Source: Leptospira montravelensis
GTDB taxonomy: Bacteria > Spirochaetota > Leptospiria > Leptospirales > Leptospiraceae
Assembly (NCBI RefSeq): GCF_004770045.1
Contig: NZ_RQFO01000004.1
Span: 1,109,501-1,173,500, forward strand
DNA: 64,000 nt
Direction: 5' to 3'
Shown here piece after piece: positions 8,599-18,091 of the stretch; position 1 is the first letter of the stretch; each line of letters opens with the position of its first letter. The position numbers and the translations under genes were made by a program. The notes under the pieces were generated by a model. The model made no database searches and was not told the DNA's origin. It saw only the letters and a list, made by a program, of their open reading frames with translations.

Positions 8599-9360
8599 AT
8601 GAAAATTGTTGTTCTAGTAAAGCAGGTTCCGGATACGGAAACCAATATCAAGGTCGGTGACAAATCGATCAACGAAGCTGGCGTAAAATGGATCATCTCT
8701 CCTTATGATGAATTTGCAATCGAAGAGGGAATCAGAATTCGTGAAAAAAGCGGTGGAGAAGTCATCGCAGTGTCCCTCGGCCCTGACCGTGCCGTAGAAG
8801 CACTTCGCACTGCCTACGCTATGGGTGTAGACAGAGCCATTCATGTGAAAGTGGATGATTACGTAACTTTTGATTCTACATACACTTCTGAACTTCTTGC
8901 AAACCTCATCAAAGCAGAAAACGCTGATGTAGTGATTGGTGGTCGTCAATCGATTGATACTGACAGCTCACAAGTTGTGGTTCAAATTGCAGAAAGATTG
9001 AATGTTCCTCACGTTGCTATGGCCCTCAAACTTGAGTTTGACGGAAACAAAGTAACAGCAACTCGCGAAATCGAAGGTGGAACAGAAGTCGTTGAAACTT
9101 CAGCTCCTCTGGCAGTGACTGCGCAAAAAGGTTTGAACGAACCAAGATACCCAAGTTTAAAAGGAATCATGTCTGCGAAGAAAAAACCAGTAGATGTGAA
9201 AAAACCAGAAGAACTCGGAGCTACTGGATCCAAACTCGAAGTTGTATCTCTCGAGCCACCTCCTCCACGTATCGCTGGTCGAAAACTGGAAGCGGCAGAT
9301 GCACAAGGTTTTGCATCTCAACTTGTAAAAGCTCTTCGCGAAGAAGCGAAGGTCATCTAA
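8599..9360 (+). CDS. etfB: electron transfer flavoprotein subunit beta
   Basis: Small subunit of the ETF heterodimer, which collects electrons from acyl-CoA dehydrogenases and hands them to ETF-quinone oxidoreductase. The 253 residues fit the family. The N-terminus MKIVVLVKQVPDTE is diagnostic. The adenine/AMP-binding region (DVVIGGRQSIDTDSSQVVVQIAE) and the beta-subunit signature around residues 155-185 (ETSAPLAVTAQKGLNEPRYP) are present. etfA follows after 10 bases. The two acyl-CoA dehydrogenases in this window (2.9 and 29.1 kb) are likely clients, though not linked in an operon. An inverted repeat lies directly upstream. Confidence 0.95.
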   Translation: MKIVVLVKQVPDTETNIKVGDKSINEAGVKWIISPYDEFAIEEGIRIREKSGGEVIAVSLGPDRAVEALRTAYAMGVDRAIHVKVDDYVTFDSTYTSELLANLIKAENADVVIGGRQSIDTDSSQVVVQIAERLNVPHVAMALKLEFDGNKVTATREIEGGTEVVETSAPLAVTAQKGLNEPRYPSLKGIMSAKKKPVDVKKPEELGATGSKLEVVSLEPPPPRIAGRKLEAADAQGFASQLVKALREEAKVI

Positions 9361-9370
9361 GGAGACGAAC

Positions 9371-10330
9371 ATGGCTGATGTTTTAGTAGTTGGTGAATTA
9401 AAAAACGGCGAACTTAAAAAAATCTCAAAAGAACTTACCTCTGCTGGTCGCAAAATTGCGGATGCCATCGGTGGTAAAGTTCATACAGTTCTTATCACTG
9501 ACAACGTAGATGCGTTTGCTGGTGATTTGAAAGCAGTTGGTGCTGATGCAGTGATTGGTGCCAACCTAGGTGAATTTTCTCCTGAAGGTTATGCAAATGG
9601 AATTTTTGCAATCATCCAAGAGAAAAAACCAGCTGTGGTTCTAATGCCACATTCCGCACAAGGAAAAGAATACTCTGCAAGAGTAGCGATCAAAGCAAAT
9701 GCGGGAATCGTTGCGGATGCAGTGGGTCTTTCTGTTGACGGTGGTAAAGTGGTTGCTAAAAAACCAATTTACTCTGGTAAAGCTTACGCAAACTTTAAAG
9801 TTTCTTCAGAAATCCAAATGTTTACAGTACGTGCTAACTCCCAAGAGGTAACTCCGAAAGACGGAGCGGGTGCTGTAGAAAAATCAGGAGCTTCTGCTGG
9901 AGAAGTAAGAACAAAATCTATTTCTAAAGATCTTTCTGGTGGAAACAAAGTGCAGTTAGCTGATGCTTCTATCATTGTATCTGGCGGACGCGGAATCAAA
10001 GGACCAGAAAACTGGCCTATCATCCAAGACTTAGCCGATACACTCGGTGCAGCACTTGGTGCTTCCCGTGCGACTGTAGATGCAGGATGGATTTCTCACT
10101 CTCATCAAGTAGGTCAAACAGGTAAAACTGTCTCCCCTAACTGTTACATCGCTTGTGGTATTTCCGGAGCGATCCAACACTTAGCGGGTATGGGATCTTC
10201 CAAATACATCGTTGCCATCAACAAAGATGGAGATGCTCCTATTTTCAAAGTAGCAACTTACGGTGTTGTAGCGGACTTGTTTGAAGTAGTGCCTGCACTT
10301 ACTTCTGAGTTTAAAAAAGTATTGGGTTAA
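9371..10330 (+). CDS. etfA: electron transfer flavoprotein subunit alpha
   Basis: Large, FAD-binding subunit of ETF; 319 residues as expected. The C-terminal FAD domain has [13 protein letters not shown] (residues about 198-210), [34 protein letters not shown] sequence around 230-260 and the conserved [21 protein letters not shown] near the end. ATG 9371 is preceded by AAGGAGA at 9359-9365. It is translationally close to etfB (10-base gap). The stop codon sits in the loop of an 8-base-pair hairpin (10319-10339). Downstream is the LolA-like gene on the same strand. Confidence 0.95.
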   Translation: MADVLVVGELKNGELKKISKELTSAGRKIADAIGGKVHTVLITDNVDAFAGDLKAVGADAVIGANLGEFSPEGYANGIFAIIQEKKPAVVLMPHSAQGKEYSARVAIKANAGIVADAVGLSVDGGKVVAKKPIYSGKAYANFKVSSEIQMFTVRANSQEVTPKDGAGAVEKSGASAGEVRTKSISKDLSGGNKVQLADASIIVSGGRGIKGPENWPIIQDLADTLGAALGASRATVDAGWISHSHQVGQTGKTVSPNCYIACGISGAIQHLAGMGSSKYIVAINKDGDAPIFKVATYGVVADLFEVVPALTSEFKKVLG

Positions 10331-10339
10331 TCCCAATAC
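10319..10339 (+). other. hairpin spanning the etfA stop codon
   Basis: GTATTGGG (10319-10326) pairs perfectly with CCCAATAC (10332-10339), leaving a TTAAT loop that contains the TAA stop. No poly-T follows, so termination is unlikely. It could stabilise the etfBA message 3' end after processing, or reduce read-through into the downstream gene whose TTG start is 14 bases away. Confidence 0.4.
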
Positions 10340-10352
10340 AAACTATCAAACT

Positions 10353-10934
10353 TTGAGGAATTTCCTTCCCAAATTATCGATAGTTCTCTTTTTCTCTGTC
10401 CAAACGGGTCTCCTTTGGGCGGAGGAAGGAAGAGATCGCTTGAATGCCGTCATAGGCAAAATGAATTCCCTAGAAAGTTTTCGTGCCTCTGTCACCGTCA
10501 ATGGTGGACTCACAGGTGTCGTATCGTACAAAAGCCCTGGCCAACTCCATGTCCGGTTTAGTGATGGAAGGATTATTTCCTCCAATGGCCGAATTTTATG
10601 GTTCTATAATCCAGATTCCTCTATTGCTGGAAAACAAGACTTGAAAGGTATTTCCGGGGGACTCGGTGGTTTACTTTCCGGATACGAAAATGTGTCAGTA
10701 AGTGGCAGAACTTTTCGTCTCACATCTAATACCAAACGTTATAATGAAATTATCTTGGTTGTTTCCGAAAACGACCTACCTCGTGTACTCAAAATGAAAC
10801 GTTCCGACGAAGAAATCACCGAAGTGGCCTTCTCAGGCATCGCGACCAATATTGGTCTCGGAACAGGACTATTCAACTTCCAACCTCCCACAAGCTCACA
10901 AATTGTTGAGAACCCTCTCAACCAAAAGGAGTAA
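10353..10934 (+). CDS. LolA-like outer-membrane lipoprotein carrier protein
   Basis: A periplasmic protein of 193 residues with a cleavable signal peptide (hydrophobic LSIVLFFSVQTGLLW, cleavage near AEEG at about 24). After it the sequence follows the LolA fold: an N-terminal helix (INAVIGKMNSLESF-like), then alternating beta strands such as GVVSYKSPGQLHVRFSDG, FYNPD and the VLKMKRSD strand. LolA proteins shuttle lipoproteins from the inner to the outer membrane, fitting a lipoprotein-rich spirochaete, but a sigma-E-regulator-type LolA-like protein cannot be excluded. The only suitable start is TTG 10353, which leaves the signal peptide intact. It is followed by the 656-residue gene after 2 bases. 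Confidence 0.72.
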   Translation: MRNFLPKLSIVLFFSVQTGLLWAEEGRDRLNAVIGKMNSLESFRASVTVNGGLTGVVSYKSPGQLHVRFSDGRIISSNGRILWFYNPDSSIAGKQDLKGISGGLGGLLSGYENVSVSGRTFRLTSNTKRYNEIILVVSENDLPRVLKMKRSDEEITEVAFSGIATNIGLGTGLFNFQPPTSSQIVENPLNQKE

Positions 10935-10936
10935 TT

Positions 10937-12907
10937 GTGACCCCGGTCTCTCGTACAGAAGCACACCGTGTATTTGCCGACTTGTATCGTAAAACACGTA
11001 CACCGGAACACCAACAACTGATCGATGAAGCCATATTAAAATCTAACGATGTCTTCATTCGTATTGACCTCATTCGAAAAGTGGATGAGGATTACGAATC
11101 TAAAAATAAACCGAAAAAAGACGATGGTCGTGATCGCGGACTTCCAGAACGGGAACAAAGAAGAGAAAATCCAAGACCACAATCTCAAAACACGGATCCA
11201 AAACCAAAACGTTCTAGTGATTTAGTCACAATTGAAAGTGCCAAACAAAAACAAAATCCGGCTAAAAAAAGAGTCATCGAACAAAGACAAGGTGGTGGAT
11301 TACTGGCTGGTTTATTTGGTGGTGGAGCCGGCGGTGTTAATAATTCCATAAGCAAATTTGGAAAAGATACGGGTACGATTGACATAGGACTTTTTGGAAG
11401 GAACCCAACTATTTCCAATAATGTGGAAAAACTATTTCGAGGAATGAAAGAAGATGTCCTCATTCCCACCATCCAAGCGCTTCGTGTTTCGGAACAACAA
11501 GGTTGGAGAATTTGGACTCCCCTCGTTTATAATATCATCAATAACTTTAATAAATTCTATAATGCTTTTGCCTCACTTGATGCTCTAATTTTGGACAAAA
11601 TTTCTGCAGATATATTTTTAGAACGTTCCTTAAAGATGCAGATGTTTTATGTTAGGTTTTTACAAAGAAGTGATGCAAACGACATCATCCTTTCTAACCT
11701 TCCTGACATTGTCAAAATGGATGAAAAACTAACACCTAAACTTGGTAAAATCATGGAAGGTGTGAATTATGCTCTCAATTTGGAAAATACTAGGCCAAAG
11801 TTATCAGAAGCCATAACCGCTTTTTATATAGTGGCTAAGAAGAAAATGTTCACTTGGCCAGAAATTGTAACGGATTTAAGAGTTCCGGCCATCCAAGAAC
11901 ATAAATTCCAAGCAGCTCGTGAAATCCAAAAAGAAGTAGAAATCACGGTCGCAAAAATATCCGACGATATCAATACAAGAGCATTTAAAAAAGAAGAACT
12001 AACCAACCTGCGTTCTCGTTATTTCTCAATTGATGATAAAGGAAAAATCAGTTTTGATTTTTTAAATGCGGTTGTGGATGATTTTATGGCACACCATATG
12101 CCGGAATCGGCAAAAAGCCAAACAGTTAAAAACAGTTATAAATCACAGCCACATAGACTCGTTTACTTATTGTTAAGAGACCTTCAAACAGTATATATTA
12201 ACTTAATAGAAGGATATGTTCGTCTTGGTGACAAAAACCAAAACCAAGAACTTCTAATCATTCAACCTGGCCTATTTAGAAACGAAATTGACCAACTCAA
12301 TTCACTCGTTCGAACCATTGACAACTTCAATAAAAAATTCCCAAGTTTTCAATATAGTTTCCAACAGTATGGAATGGATTTTAGTACAGGGAATGCAGCA
12401 AATGATCAAATCGCGGGACCAATTGTACAAGCATTACAAGAAGCATCCGAATTCTTCGGAAGTTTTGCCGGTAAACTCAATATCATTGTAGAAAACCACT
12501 TGATGGCAAAAGTCACCGAGTCCAAAGGGAAAGTGAACGATAAAATCGTTTCTACAAAAGACAAAGTGATTGAAGAAGTAAAAATTGCACAAAGATTCAT
12601 TCCTCATTACGACAAAGCTGTTGTTGCCAAAGAAAGAATCAATGGAATGAAAGTAGAAGATGTTTTCATCCAATTTACTAAATATCTTTATAATTATGCT
12701 GTAATTTTCAAAGATCCTGCAACCACTTCAAAACTCACTGCACACCGAAAAATCGAACAAGAACTAATCAAATTAAACAAAGAGTACGAAAGACTTACTT
12801 ACTCCAGTTTTAACAAAGAATCAGGCGGAGCGGTCAATTCAGAATCTTCCGAAGGCCAAGGTGATTCTGAAATCATGAATGAATCAGAAGCGGAAGGAGA
12901 TACATGA
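10937..12907 (+). CDS. large conserved-looking protein of unknown function (656 aa)
   Basis: GTG start at 10937 with AAGGAG (10927-10932) just upstream, overlapping the preceding stop. No signal peptide. Residues about 50-115 are highly charged and low complexity ([16 protein letters not shown] and Lys/Pro-rich sequence), followed by a Gly-rich patch ([17 protein letters not shown], about 118-134). The rest, from about 150 to 600, is predicted mostly helical, and the C-terminus is acidic and Ser/Glu-rich. No enzymatic motif is seen. The stop overlaps the trpS start by 4 bases (ATGA at 12904), so translation of the two is probably coupled. I cannot name a family. Confidence 0.7.
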   Translation: MTPVSRTEAHRVFADLYRKTRTPEHQQLIDEAILKSNDVFIRIDLIRKVDEDYESKNKPKKDDGRDRGLPEREQRRENPRPQSQNTDPKPKRSSDLVTIESAKQKQNPAKKRVIEQRQGGGLLAGLFGGGAGGVNNSISKFGKDTGTIDIGLFGRNPTISNNVEKLFRGMKEDVLIPTIQALRVSEQQGWRIWTPLVYNIINNFNKFYNAFASLDALILDKISADIFLERSLKMQMFYVRFLQRSDANDIILSNLPDIVKMDEKLTPKLGKIMEGVNYALNLENTRPKLSEAITAFYIVAKKKMFTWPEIVTDLRVPAIQEHKFQAAREIQKEVEITVAKISDDINTRAFKKEELTNLRSRYFSIDDKGKISFDFLNAVVDDFMAHHMPESAKSQTVKNSYKSQPHRLVYLLLRDLQTVYINLIEGYVRLGDKNQNQELLIIQPGLFRNEIDQLNSLVRTIDNFNKKFPSFQYSFQQYGMDFSTGNAANDQIAGPIVQALQEASEFFGSFAGKLNIIVENHLMAKVTESKGKVNDKIVSTKDKVIEEVKIAQRFIPHYDKAVVAKERINGMKVEDVFIQFTKYLYNYAVIFKDPATTSKLTAHRKIEQELIKLNKEYERLTYSSFNKESGGAVNSESSEGQGDSEIMNESEAEGDT

Positions 12908-13872
12908 GAGTCCTTACTGGTTTACAACCTTCAGGAAAACTCCACTTAGGAAATTATTTTTCTGCAATTAAAAAAATCTTAGATTACCAATCCAAAGAAG
13001 AATTATTCCTTTTTATTGCCAACTTACATGCACTTACCACTTTCCGATCCAAAGAAGAATTAAAAAACTTCACTTTAGAATGCGCAATCGACTTATTGGC
13101 GCTAGGTGTTGATCCGCAAAAAACTGTATTTTGGATCCAAAGTGATGTCCCGGAAGTTACGGAACTCACTTGGTATTTATCACAATCAATCACTGTTTCT
13201 CAATTACAACTGGCTCATTCTTTTAAAGACAAAGTTGCCAAAGGTTTTGTTCCAGGGGCAGGACTATTTACATACCCAATCTTAATGGCTAGTGATATTT
13301 TACTTTATTCAGCAGGAAAGGTACCTGTTGGCAAAGACCAAAAACAACATTTGGAATTTGCGCGTGATATTGCAGAACGATTCAATACACAATTTGGTTC
13401 GGTTCTTACAATTCCTGAGCCAGACATTGATGAAAATACTGCGACAGTTCCTGGTGTGGACGGAGCCAAGATGTCCAAATCTTATAAAAACACCATTGAT
13501 TTCTTTGGAACCGAAAAAGAGATCAAAAAGAAAGTGATGTCCATTGTCAGTGATTCGAAGGCCGTCGATGAACCAAAGGACCCAGAAACCTCAGTGATCT
13601 TTCAAATTCATTCTCTATTCCTTTCCCCTAAAGAAAAAGAATTACAAATTGAAAAATACAAACTTGGTGGAACCGGATATGGAGATCTTAAAAAAGATCT
13701 TTTGGAGTCCATTTTAACTCATTTTGCACCTTACCGCGAAAAACGAGAAGAACTTTCACATAACTTAGATTATGTGCACCAAGTTTTAAAAGAAGGAAAA
13801 GAAAAAGCAAAGATTGTAGCCCAGACTAAAATCGAAGACATTCGAAAAGTTTTAGGCATCTATCCTTTTTAA
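12904..13872 (+). CDS. trpS: tryptophanyl-tRNA synthetase
   Basis: Class Ic aminoacyl-tRNA synthetase that charges tRNA-Trp; cytosolic, 322 residues as usual. The N-terminal [15 protein letters not shown] carries the HIGH-type motif (HLGN, residues 14-17). The KMSKS loop is exact at 189-193 ([10 protein letters not shown]). The Trp-binding segment [25 protein letters not shown] sequence is seen at 131-151. ATG 12904 overlaps the preceding gene's stop in an ATGA arrangement. No tryptophan-codon leader or T-box is visible, as expected for a gene inside an operon. Confidence 0.96.
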   Translation: MRVLTGLQPSGKLHLGNYFSAIKKILDYQSKEELFLFIANLHALTTFRSKEELKNFTLECAIDLLALGVDPQKTVFWIQSDVPEVTELTWYLSQSITVSQLQLAHSFKDKVAKGFVPGAGLFTYPILMASDILLYSAGKVPVGKDQKQHLEFARDIAERFNTQFGSVLTIPEPDIDENTATVPGVDGAKMSKSYKNTIDFFGTEKEIKKKVMSIVSDSKAVDEPKDPETSVIFQIHSLFLSPKEKELQIEKYKLGGTGYGDLKKDLLESILTHFAPYREKREELSHNLDYVHQVLKEGKEKAKIVAQTKIEDIRKVLGIYPF

Positions 13873-13915
13873 ATTCTAAAGAACCAAAACATCTAAATTT
13901 TTACCTAATCCCAAT

Positions 13916-15745
13916 ATGAAGCGGGAAATCTATCTTCTCCCAAGGGCAGATTTTAGTTGGTTCTGTTTGGGAATATGTGGCACTGCGTTTCTATTGAAAC
14001 TCAAGTTTGTGTATCCGGGTTCTCATTCTATCATACTATTTTTATCACTTTTTTTATTTGTCCTTTATACTTTTACCCCAAAAATACTTCCCAATAAAAT
14101 AGATAAAAAGGTTTATCTTTTCCTTTTGGCTTCGATTTTGTTTTTATTATTTGCAAACTTACATTCTGGACCGAGGACAAAAAAAATACATCCCCTCTTT
14201 CGTTCTTATCTTGAAACCCAAATTAAAAAATCTCCACTTACAGTATTTGAATCAAGAATTGTGATGGGATTTGTCACAGGCTCTACTAAAGAAATTCCAG
14301 AAAGTTTTAAGGACTTAGCTAAAGAATCCGGCATTTTACATTTGTTTGCTGCCTCCGGTCTTCACTTAGGAATTTTTATAGGATCTTTACAGTTTTTGGG
14401 AAACCTATGTTTTCGAAAAAGAAAATGGATTTCACTTATACTTTCGTTAGGTGTTGGTTTTTTATATTTGTATGCCCTCGATTTTCCAGTTTCATTTTTG
14501 CGAGCTTATCTTTTTGTTTTTTTATCTCTTGTGGCCTCCCTTTTTTTTAGAAAAATCGGCCCCGCAGACTTACTTGTTGTTTCTTCCGCATTCATTGCGT
14601 TTTTTTTATTTTATGATTTTTTAAGTATTGGATTTTTATTATCCTTTGGTGCCGTTTTTGGAATTTTTTTCTTAAAACCTAGTTTAGATCAAATTTTGAT
14701 TCCAAAATCGAAATCCATTTTAAAGGAAAATCTTCATTTAACAGTCGCTTGTTCTCTTTGTAGTTTTCCTGTTTTAGTTTATTACTTTCGATCTTTTTCC
14801 TTCGGAGGAATTTGGATTAACTTTCTTTTAGTTCCCTTAGCCGGTATCCTTTTGCCCACAATTTATTTTACCTTCTTTTTACAATCCTTAGTGCCAAAGT
14901 TTTTAGAAGACCAAATCATTTCCTGGATTTGGGTTCCCGCCTCTTTTGAACTTTCCATTTTTTTAAAGATTTTTCATTCGTTAGGGAATTTAGGTAGAGG
15001 TTATAAAACTTGGGCCCATGTTCCCTTAGACCTCTGTATTCTTTCCGTCTTTTTATCCCTTCTTTTCTATCTTTATCCTAAAATTCGTTTTCTACAATCG
15101 CCCTACCTAAAAAACCCCCTGTATTTTTTGCCTGTTTTCTTTTTGAGTGTTTCCTATTTTTTTCCTAGAACAGATGTTCCTTCTTTAATCACCCATAAAA
15201 GGAAAGGAAATTTATCCATTCGAAACGGTGACCATTTGTATCTTTTTGGAAATTGTTTTTCTAAAAAATGGACGGATCCAAATCCAGGCCTACCCCCACC
15301 GCAAAAAGTTTCTTTTGAATCTGAATCTTGTTTGGCCAATATTTTTTCTTTAGTTCGAAAGCACAATATAACAGATGTTTATTGGCATGGGACAGAAACA
15401 ACAACGAAATGGATCTCCCAATTCCAACTGCCGATAAAACCAGTCCAAACCGAAATCCTAGGTGCCAATATGAACCCATTTTATTCGATCATTCGGTTTG
15501 ATGGGAATCCCAAAGAGGTAGAAAGGTTTTTAAAACAAACAAAACTAGCAGATAAGTCAAAAACCAACCCTCGTTGGAAAGGAATTCTCCTTTTGGACTT
15601 TCCTCCTTGGAAAAAAAAGGATGCGAAAGAATGGATTCAGTATCAAAAACTACTTGGGATTTCGACTGCCTGGAAAATGATACTCGTTGAGGAAACATTT
15701 GAAATCCCCTTACGCGACCATATCCAAAATCCAAACCTTCTTTGA
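13916..15745 (+). CDS. ComEC/Rec2-family DNA uptake-like membrane protein
   Basis: 609 residues with roughly ten membrane segments between residues 15 and 430. The family signature LHLFAASGLHLGIFIG is found at about 142-157, directly followed by the polytopic competence domain. ComEC carries single-stranded DNA across the inner membrane in transformable bacteria. The C-terminal soluble part (about 430-609) is where other members have a metallo-beta-lactamase domain, but I see no HxHxDH motif, so this is the form without that domain or with a worn one. No other competence gene is in view, so uptake function is unproven. The 3' end overlaps rsmA. Confidence 0.78.
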   Translation: MKREIYLLPRADFSWFCLGICGTAFLLKLKFVYPGSHSIILFLSLFLFVLYTFTPKILPNKIDKKVYLFLLASILFLLFANLHSGPRTKKIHPLFRSYLETQIKKSPLTVFESRIVMGFVTGSTKEIPESFKDLAKESGILHLFAASGLHLGIFIGSLQFLGNLCFRKRKWISLILSLGVGFLYLYALDFPVSFLRAYLFVFLSLVASLFFRKIGPADLLVVSSAFIAFFLFYDFLSIGFLLSFGAVFGIFFLKPSLDQILIPKSKSILKENLHLTVACSLCSFPVLVYYFRSFSFGGIWINFLLVPLAGILLPTIYFTFFLQSLVPKFLEDQIISWIWVPASFELSIFLKIFHSLGNLGRGYKTWAHVPLDLCILSVFLSLLFYLYPKIRFLQSPYLKNPLYFLPVFFLSVSYFFPRTDVPSLITHKRKGNLSIRNGDHLYLFGNCFSKKWTDPNPGLPPPQKVSFESESCLANIFSLVRKHNITDVYWHGTETTTKWISQFQLPIKPVQTEILGANMNPFYSIIRFDGNPKEVERFLKQTKLADKSKTNPRWKGILLLDFPPWKKKDAKEWIQYQKLLGISTAWKMILVEETFEIPLRDHIQNPNLL

Positions 15746-16577
15746 AGCCAAAGGCATTCGGGCCCAAAAGAAATTTGGGCAAAACTTCCTCATTGACCAG
15801 AATATAGTCGATTTTATTGTCAAATCCGCAGAACCACTATTAAATGACGATTCAATCGTTCTTGCAGAAATTGGGATTGGCCTAGGAACTCTCACTTACC
15901 CCATTCTCAGCTTGCATCAAAAAACATATCTTTTTGAAATTGATTATGCTTATATCCAATTGGCTAAGGATGAAATCTTACCTCAGTTTCCCAAAGCTTC
16001 CCTATTCGAAGGAGATGCTTTAGAAAACCTTTTTCATATCTATGAAGAAAAGGTATTTGTGTTTGGAAATTTGCCTTACCACCTAACGACAGAAATCATC
16101 AATACCATAGTCATCCACTGTAGAAATTTTCAAGGGGGAATTTTTATGGTGCAAAAGGAATTTGCCGAACGCCTTGTCAAAGAAACCTCTTCCTTATCTG
16201 TATTTCTCTCTGCGTTTTGTGATGTGAAGTATCTAAAGACAGTTCATAAAAACTGTTTTTTCCCCATTCCTAAAATCCACTCTGCACTAATTTTACTTTC
16301 TCCCAAAAAAGAATCAAAAGAGAACCATTGGAAACTCAAAAACCAAACTGAGGTAGAACTCTGGTCTCGAATGCTCCGCACTTTGTTTTGGGGAAAACGA
16401 AAACAGATTCAGGTAAGCCTCAGAGAATCTCCTTTTTCGGAAGACCCCCTCTTTCGGGAGGCACTCGGAAAAGCCATCCAATCTGCGGGCGTTCCTCCTA
16501 CCGCAAGGCCGGAAGAATTGAACCGTGAACAATTTCTGACCCTGGGTCAACATTTGCTTGACCATTTGTCAAAATGA
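15699..16577 (+). CDS. rsmA: 16S rRNA (adenine1518-N6/adenine1519-N6)-dimethyltransferase
   Basis: KsgA/RsmA dimethylates two adjacent adenines in the 3' hairpin of 16S rRNA using SAM. The family hallmark KKFGQNFLIDQNIVDFIV lies near the N-terminus, SAM motif I is LAEIGIGLGTLTYPIL, and the catalytic NLPY motif appears as FGNLPYHLTTEII. The C-terminal RNA-binding part ends about residue 290. I choose TTG 15699 because GAGGA (15689-15693) is 5 bases upstream; a TTG at 15687 in the same frame would place that sequence inside the gene. The gene starts inside the comEC-like gene (47-base overlap), implying coupling. Confidence 0.93.
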   Translation: MKSPYATISKIQTFFEAKGIRAQKKFGQNFLIDQNIVDFIVKSAEPLLNDDSIVLAEIGIGLGTLTYPILSLHQKTYLFEIDYAYIQLAKDEILPQFPKASLFEGDALENLFHIYEEKVFVFGNLPYHLTTEIINTIVIHCRNFQGGIFMVQKEFAERLVKETSSLSVFLSAFCDVKYLKTVHKNCFFPIPKIHSALILLSPKKESKENHWKLKNQTEVELWSRMLRTLFWGKRKQIQVSLRESPFSEDPLFREALGKAIQSAGVPPTARPEELNREQFLTLGQHLLDHLSK

Positions 16578-16596
16578 TGGCAAAATTACCACCGCT

Positions 16597-17838
16597 ATGT
16601 TCGAGAATTTCACACCTCCGCCCATTGTTACCTATGCCATCCCGGTTTTCTTCCTTCTCATAGGAATTGAAGTTTTCATTGGATACCGCAAAAACAAAGC
16701 CCTTTACCGGTTAAACGATTCCATTGCTGACCTTAGTACGGGGATTATTTCTCAAATCTGGGGACTGTTCCAAAAAGGCATCGGACTCTTTGCTTATTTT
16801 TATATCTACGAACACTTTCGGTTTTTTGAATTTGCCATGACCAACCCTTGGGCCTGGATCCTTTGTATTGTAGGCCAAGACTTTTGTTATTATTGGTCCC
16901 ACCGTTTGGCCCACGAAGTGAACCTACTTTGGGCAGGACATGTCATCCACCATCACAGTGAAGAATACAATTTAGTGGTAGCCCTTCGCCAAACAGGACT
17001 AGGGGGAATAGTTACATGGATCTTTTATGTTCCCTTAGCCCTCATTGGTTTCCATCCTTGGATGTATCTTGCCAGTGGACAAATCAATCTGATTTACCAA
17101 TTTTGGGTCCATACAAAAGCAGTGGGTAAAATTGGAAAAATCGGAGAATACCTACTTTCCACTCCTTCTCACCATAGAGTACACCATGCCATCAATCCTA
17201 TCTACATTGATAAAAACCACGGCGGAATTTTTATCATTTTTGATCGTATGTTTGGTACTTTCCAAGAAGAAACAGAACCCTGTGTGTATGGAACCGTAAA
17301 ACCCCTTCGTAGTTTCAACCCGGTTTACGCCAATTTTCACTATTACTGGGAACTCATCAAACAAGCTGCCAGCGCTCCCTATTTCTTAGATAAAATTAAG
17401 GTATTTTTCAAACCACCTGGTTGGTATCCAAGAGAAGGAACCAAACCCGATGGATTTTTACCCATCCCTGAAGTTAGTCCGGATACTTTCCATAAGTATG
17501 ATCCGAAACCTGGACCAGAAGTAAGAACCTATACCACTACTTGGTTTGTTTTAGTACTGCTTTTGGCTTTTGCATTTCTTCTATTTGTAGCAAAATTCTC
17601 TTTTGTTTCCCAAGTGCTCATCACGGTTTGGGTCACACTCTCGCTTGTTGCCATCAATGCACTGATCGAAGGTAAATCTTGGGCGGGAGCTATGGAAATC
17701 ACAAGGTTACTCTTTGGATTTCTTGTCATAGCTTACTTTGATGTGGGTTGGGCATACTATGCAATTGGGATTGTTTGCCTCCTCGTAGCAGGAATCTATC
17801 TTTACCGCACCAGTGGACAGAAAGCAGAAGCAACCTGA
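16597..17838 (+). CDS. sterol desaturase / fatty acid hydroxylase family protein
   Basis: Membrane di-iron oxygenase of about 413 residues. The histidine boxes are all present: HRLAHE, HVIHHHSE and HRVHHAINP, in the spacing of the fatty-acid-hydroxylase superfamily. Hydrophobic segments flank the boxes near the N-terminus, and three more segments lie at the C-terminus (from about residue 315), an extension shared with alkylglycerol-monooxygenase-like members. The substrate could be an ether lipid, fatty acid or sterol-like molecule; not determinable. I place the start at ATG 16597. A TTG at 16558 is in frame but overlaps rsmA and adds an unlikely N-terminus. Confidence 0.82.
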   Translation: MFENFTPPPIVTYAIPVFFLLIGIEVFIGYRKNKALYRLNDSIADLSTGIISQIWGLFQKGIGLFAYFYIYEHFRFFEFAMTNPWAWILCIVGQDFCYYWSHRLAHEVNLLWAGHVIHHHSEEYNLVVALRQTGLGGIVTWIFYVPLALIGFHPWMYLASGQINLIYQFWVHTKAVGKIGKIGEYLLSTPSHHRVHHAINPIYIDKNHGGIFIIFDRMFGTFQEETEPCVYGTVKPLRSFNPVYANFHYYWELIKQAASAPYFLDKIKVFFKPPGWYPREGTKPDGFLPIPEVSPDTFHKYDPKPGPEVRTYTTTWFVLVLLLAFAFLLFVAKFSFVSQVLITVWVTLSLVAINALIEGKSWAGAMEITRLLFGFLVIAYFDVGWAYYAIGIVCLLVAGIYLYRTSGQKAEAT

Positions 17839-17870
17839 GTTTCCTTTTTCACATTGAACCTACCAATTTC

Positions 17871-17905
17871 CACTCTTCCCCAAAAATAGAAATGGGCGAA
17901 GAGTG
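17871..17905. other. inverted repeat in a gene gap
   Basis: CACTCTTC (17871-17878) and GAAGAGTG (17898-17905) are perfect complements around a 19-base loop in which CCC and GGG can also pair. No T-run follows on either strand, so it is not a classic intrinsic terminator. It lies in the 253-base gap between the hydroxylase and the M23 peptidase and may end the upstream transcript by another route. Confidence 0.35.
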
Positions 17906-18091
17906 AGAATCGCAAAGAAACACCGTTCTCTAATCAGCGAACACTCATAAAAAAGGATGACCTGAAATCCACTCTCAGTGTTATGTCACATAAATGCCAT
18001 GATTAGGGCGGAATCCTCTGTTCGTTCCCCTTGACCGGATGGACCCCCGTGAGAATTTGGCATTGCACCAGAGTTTTTGAGGCGAAATGAG

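Noticed and set aside
17871..17905. Inverted repeat as an intrinsic terminator
   Set aside because: No T-run on either strand after the stem.
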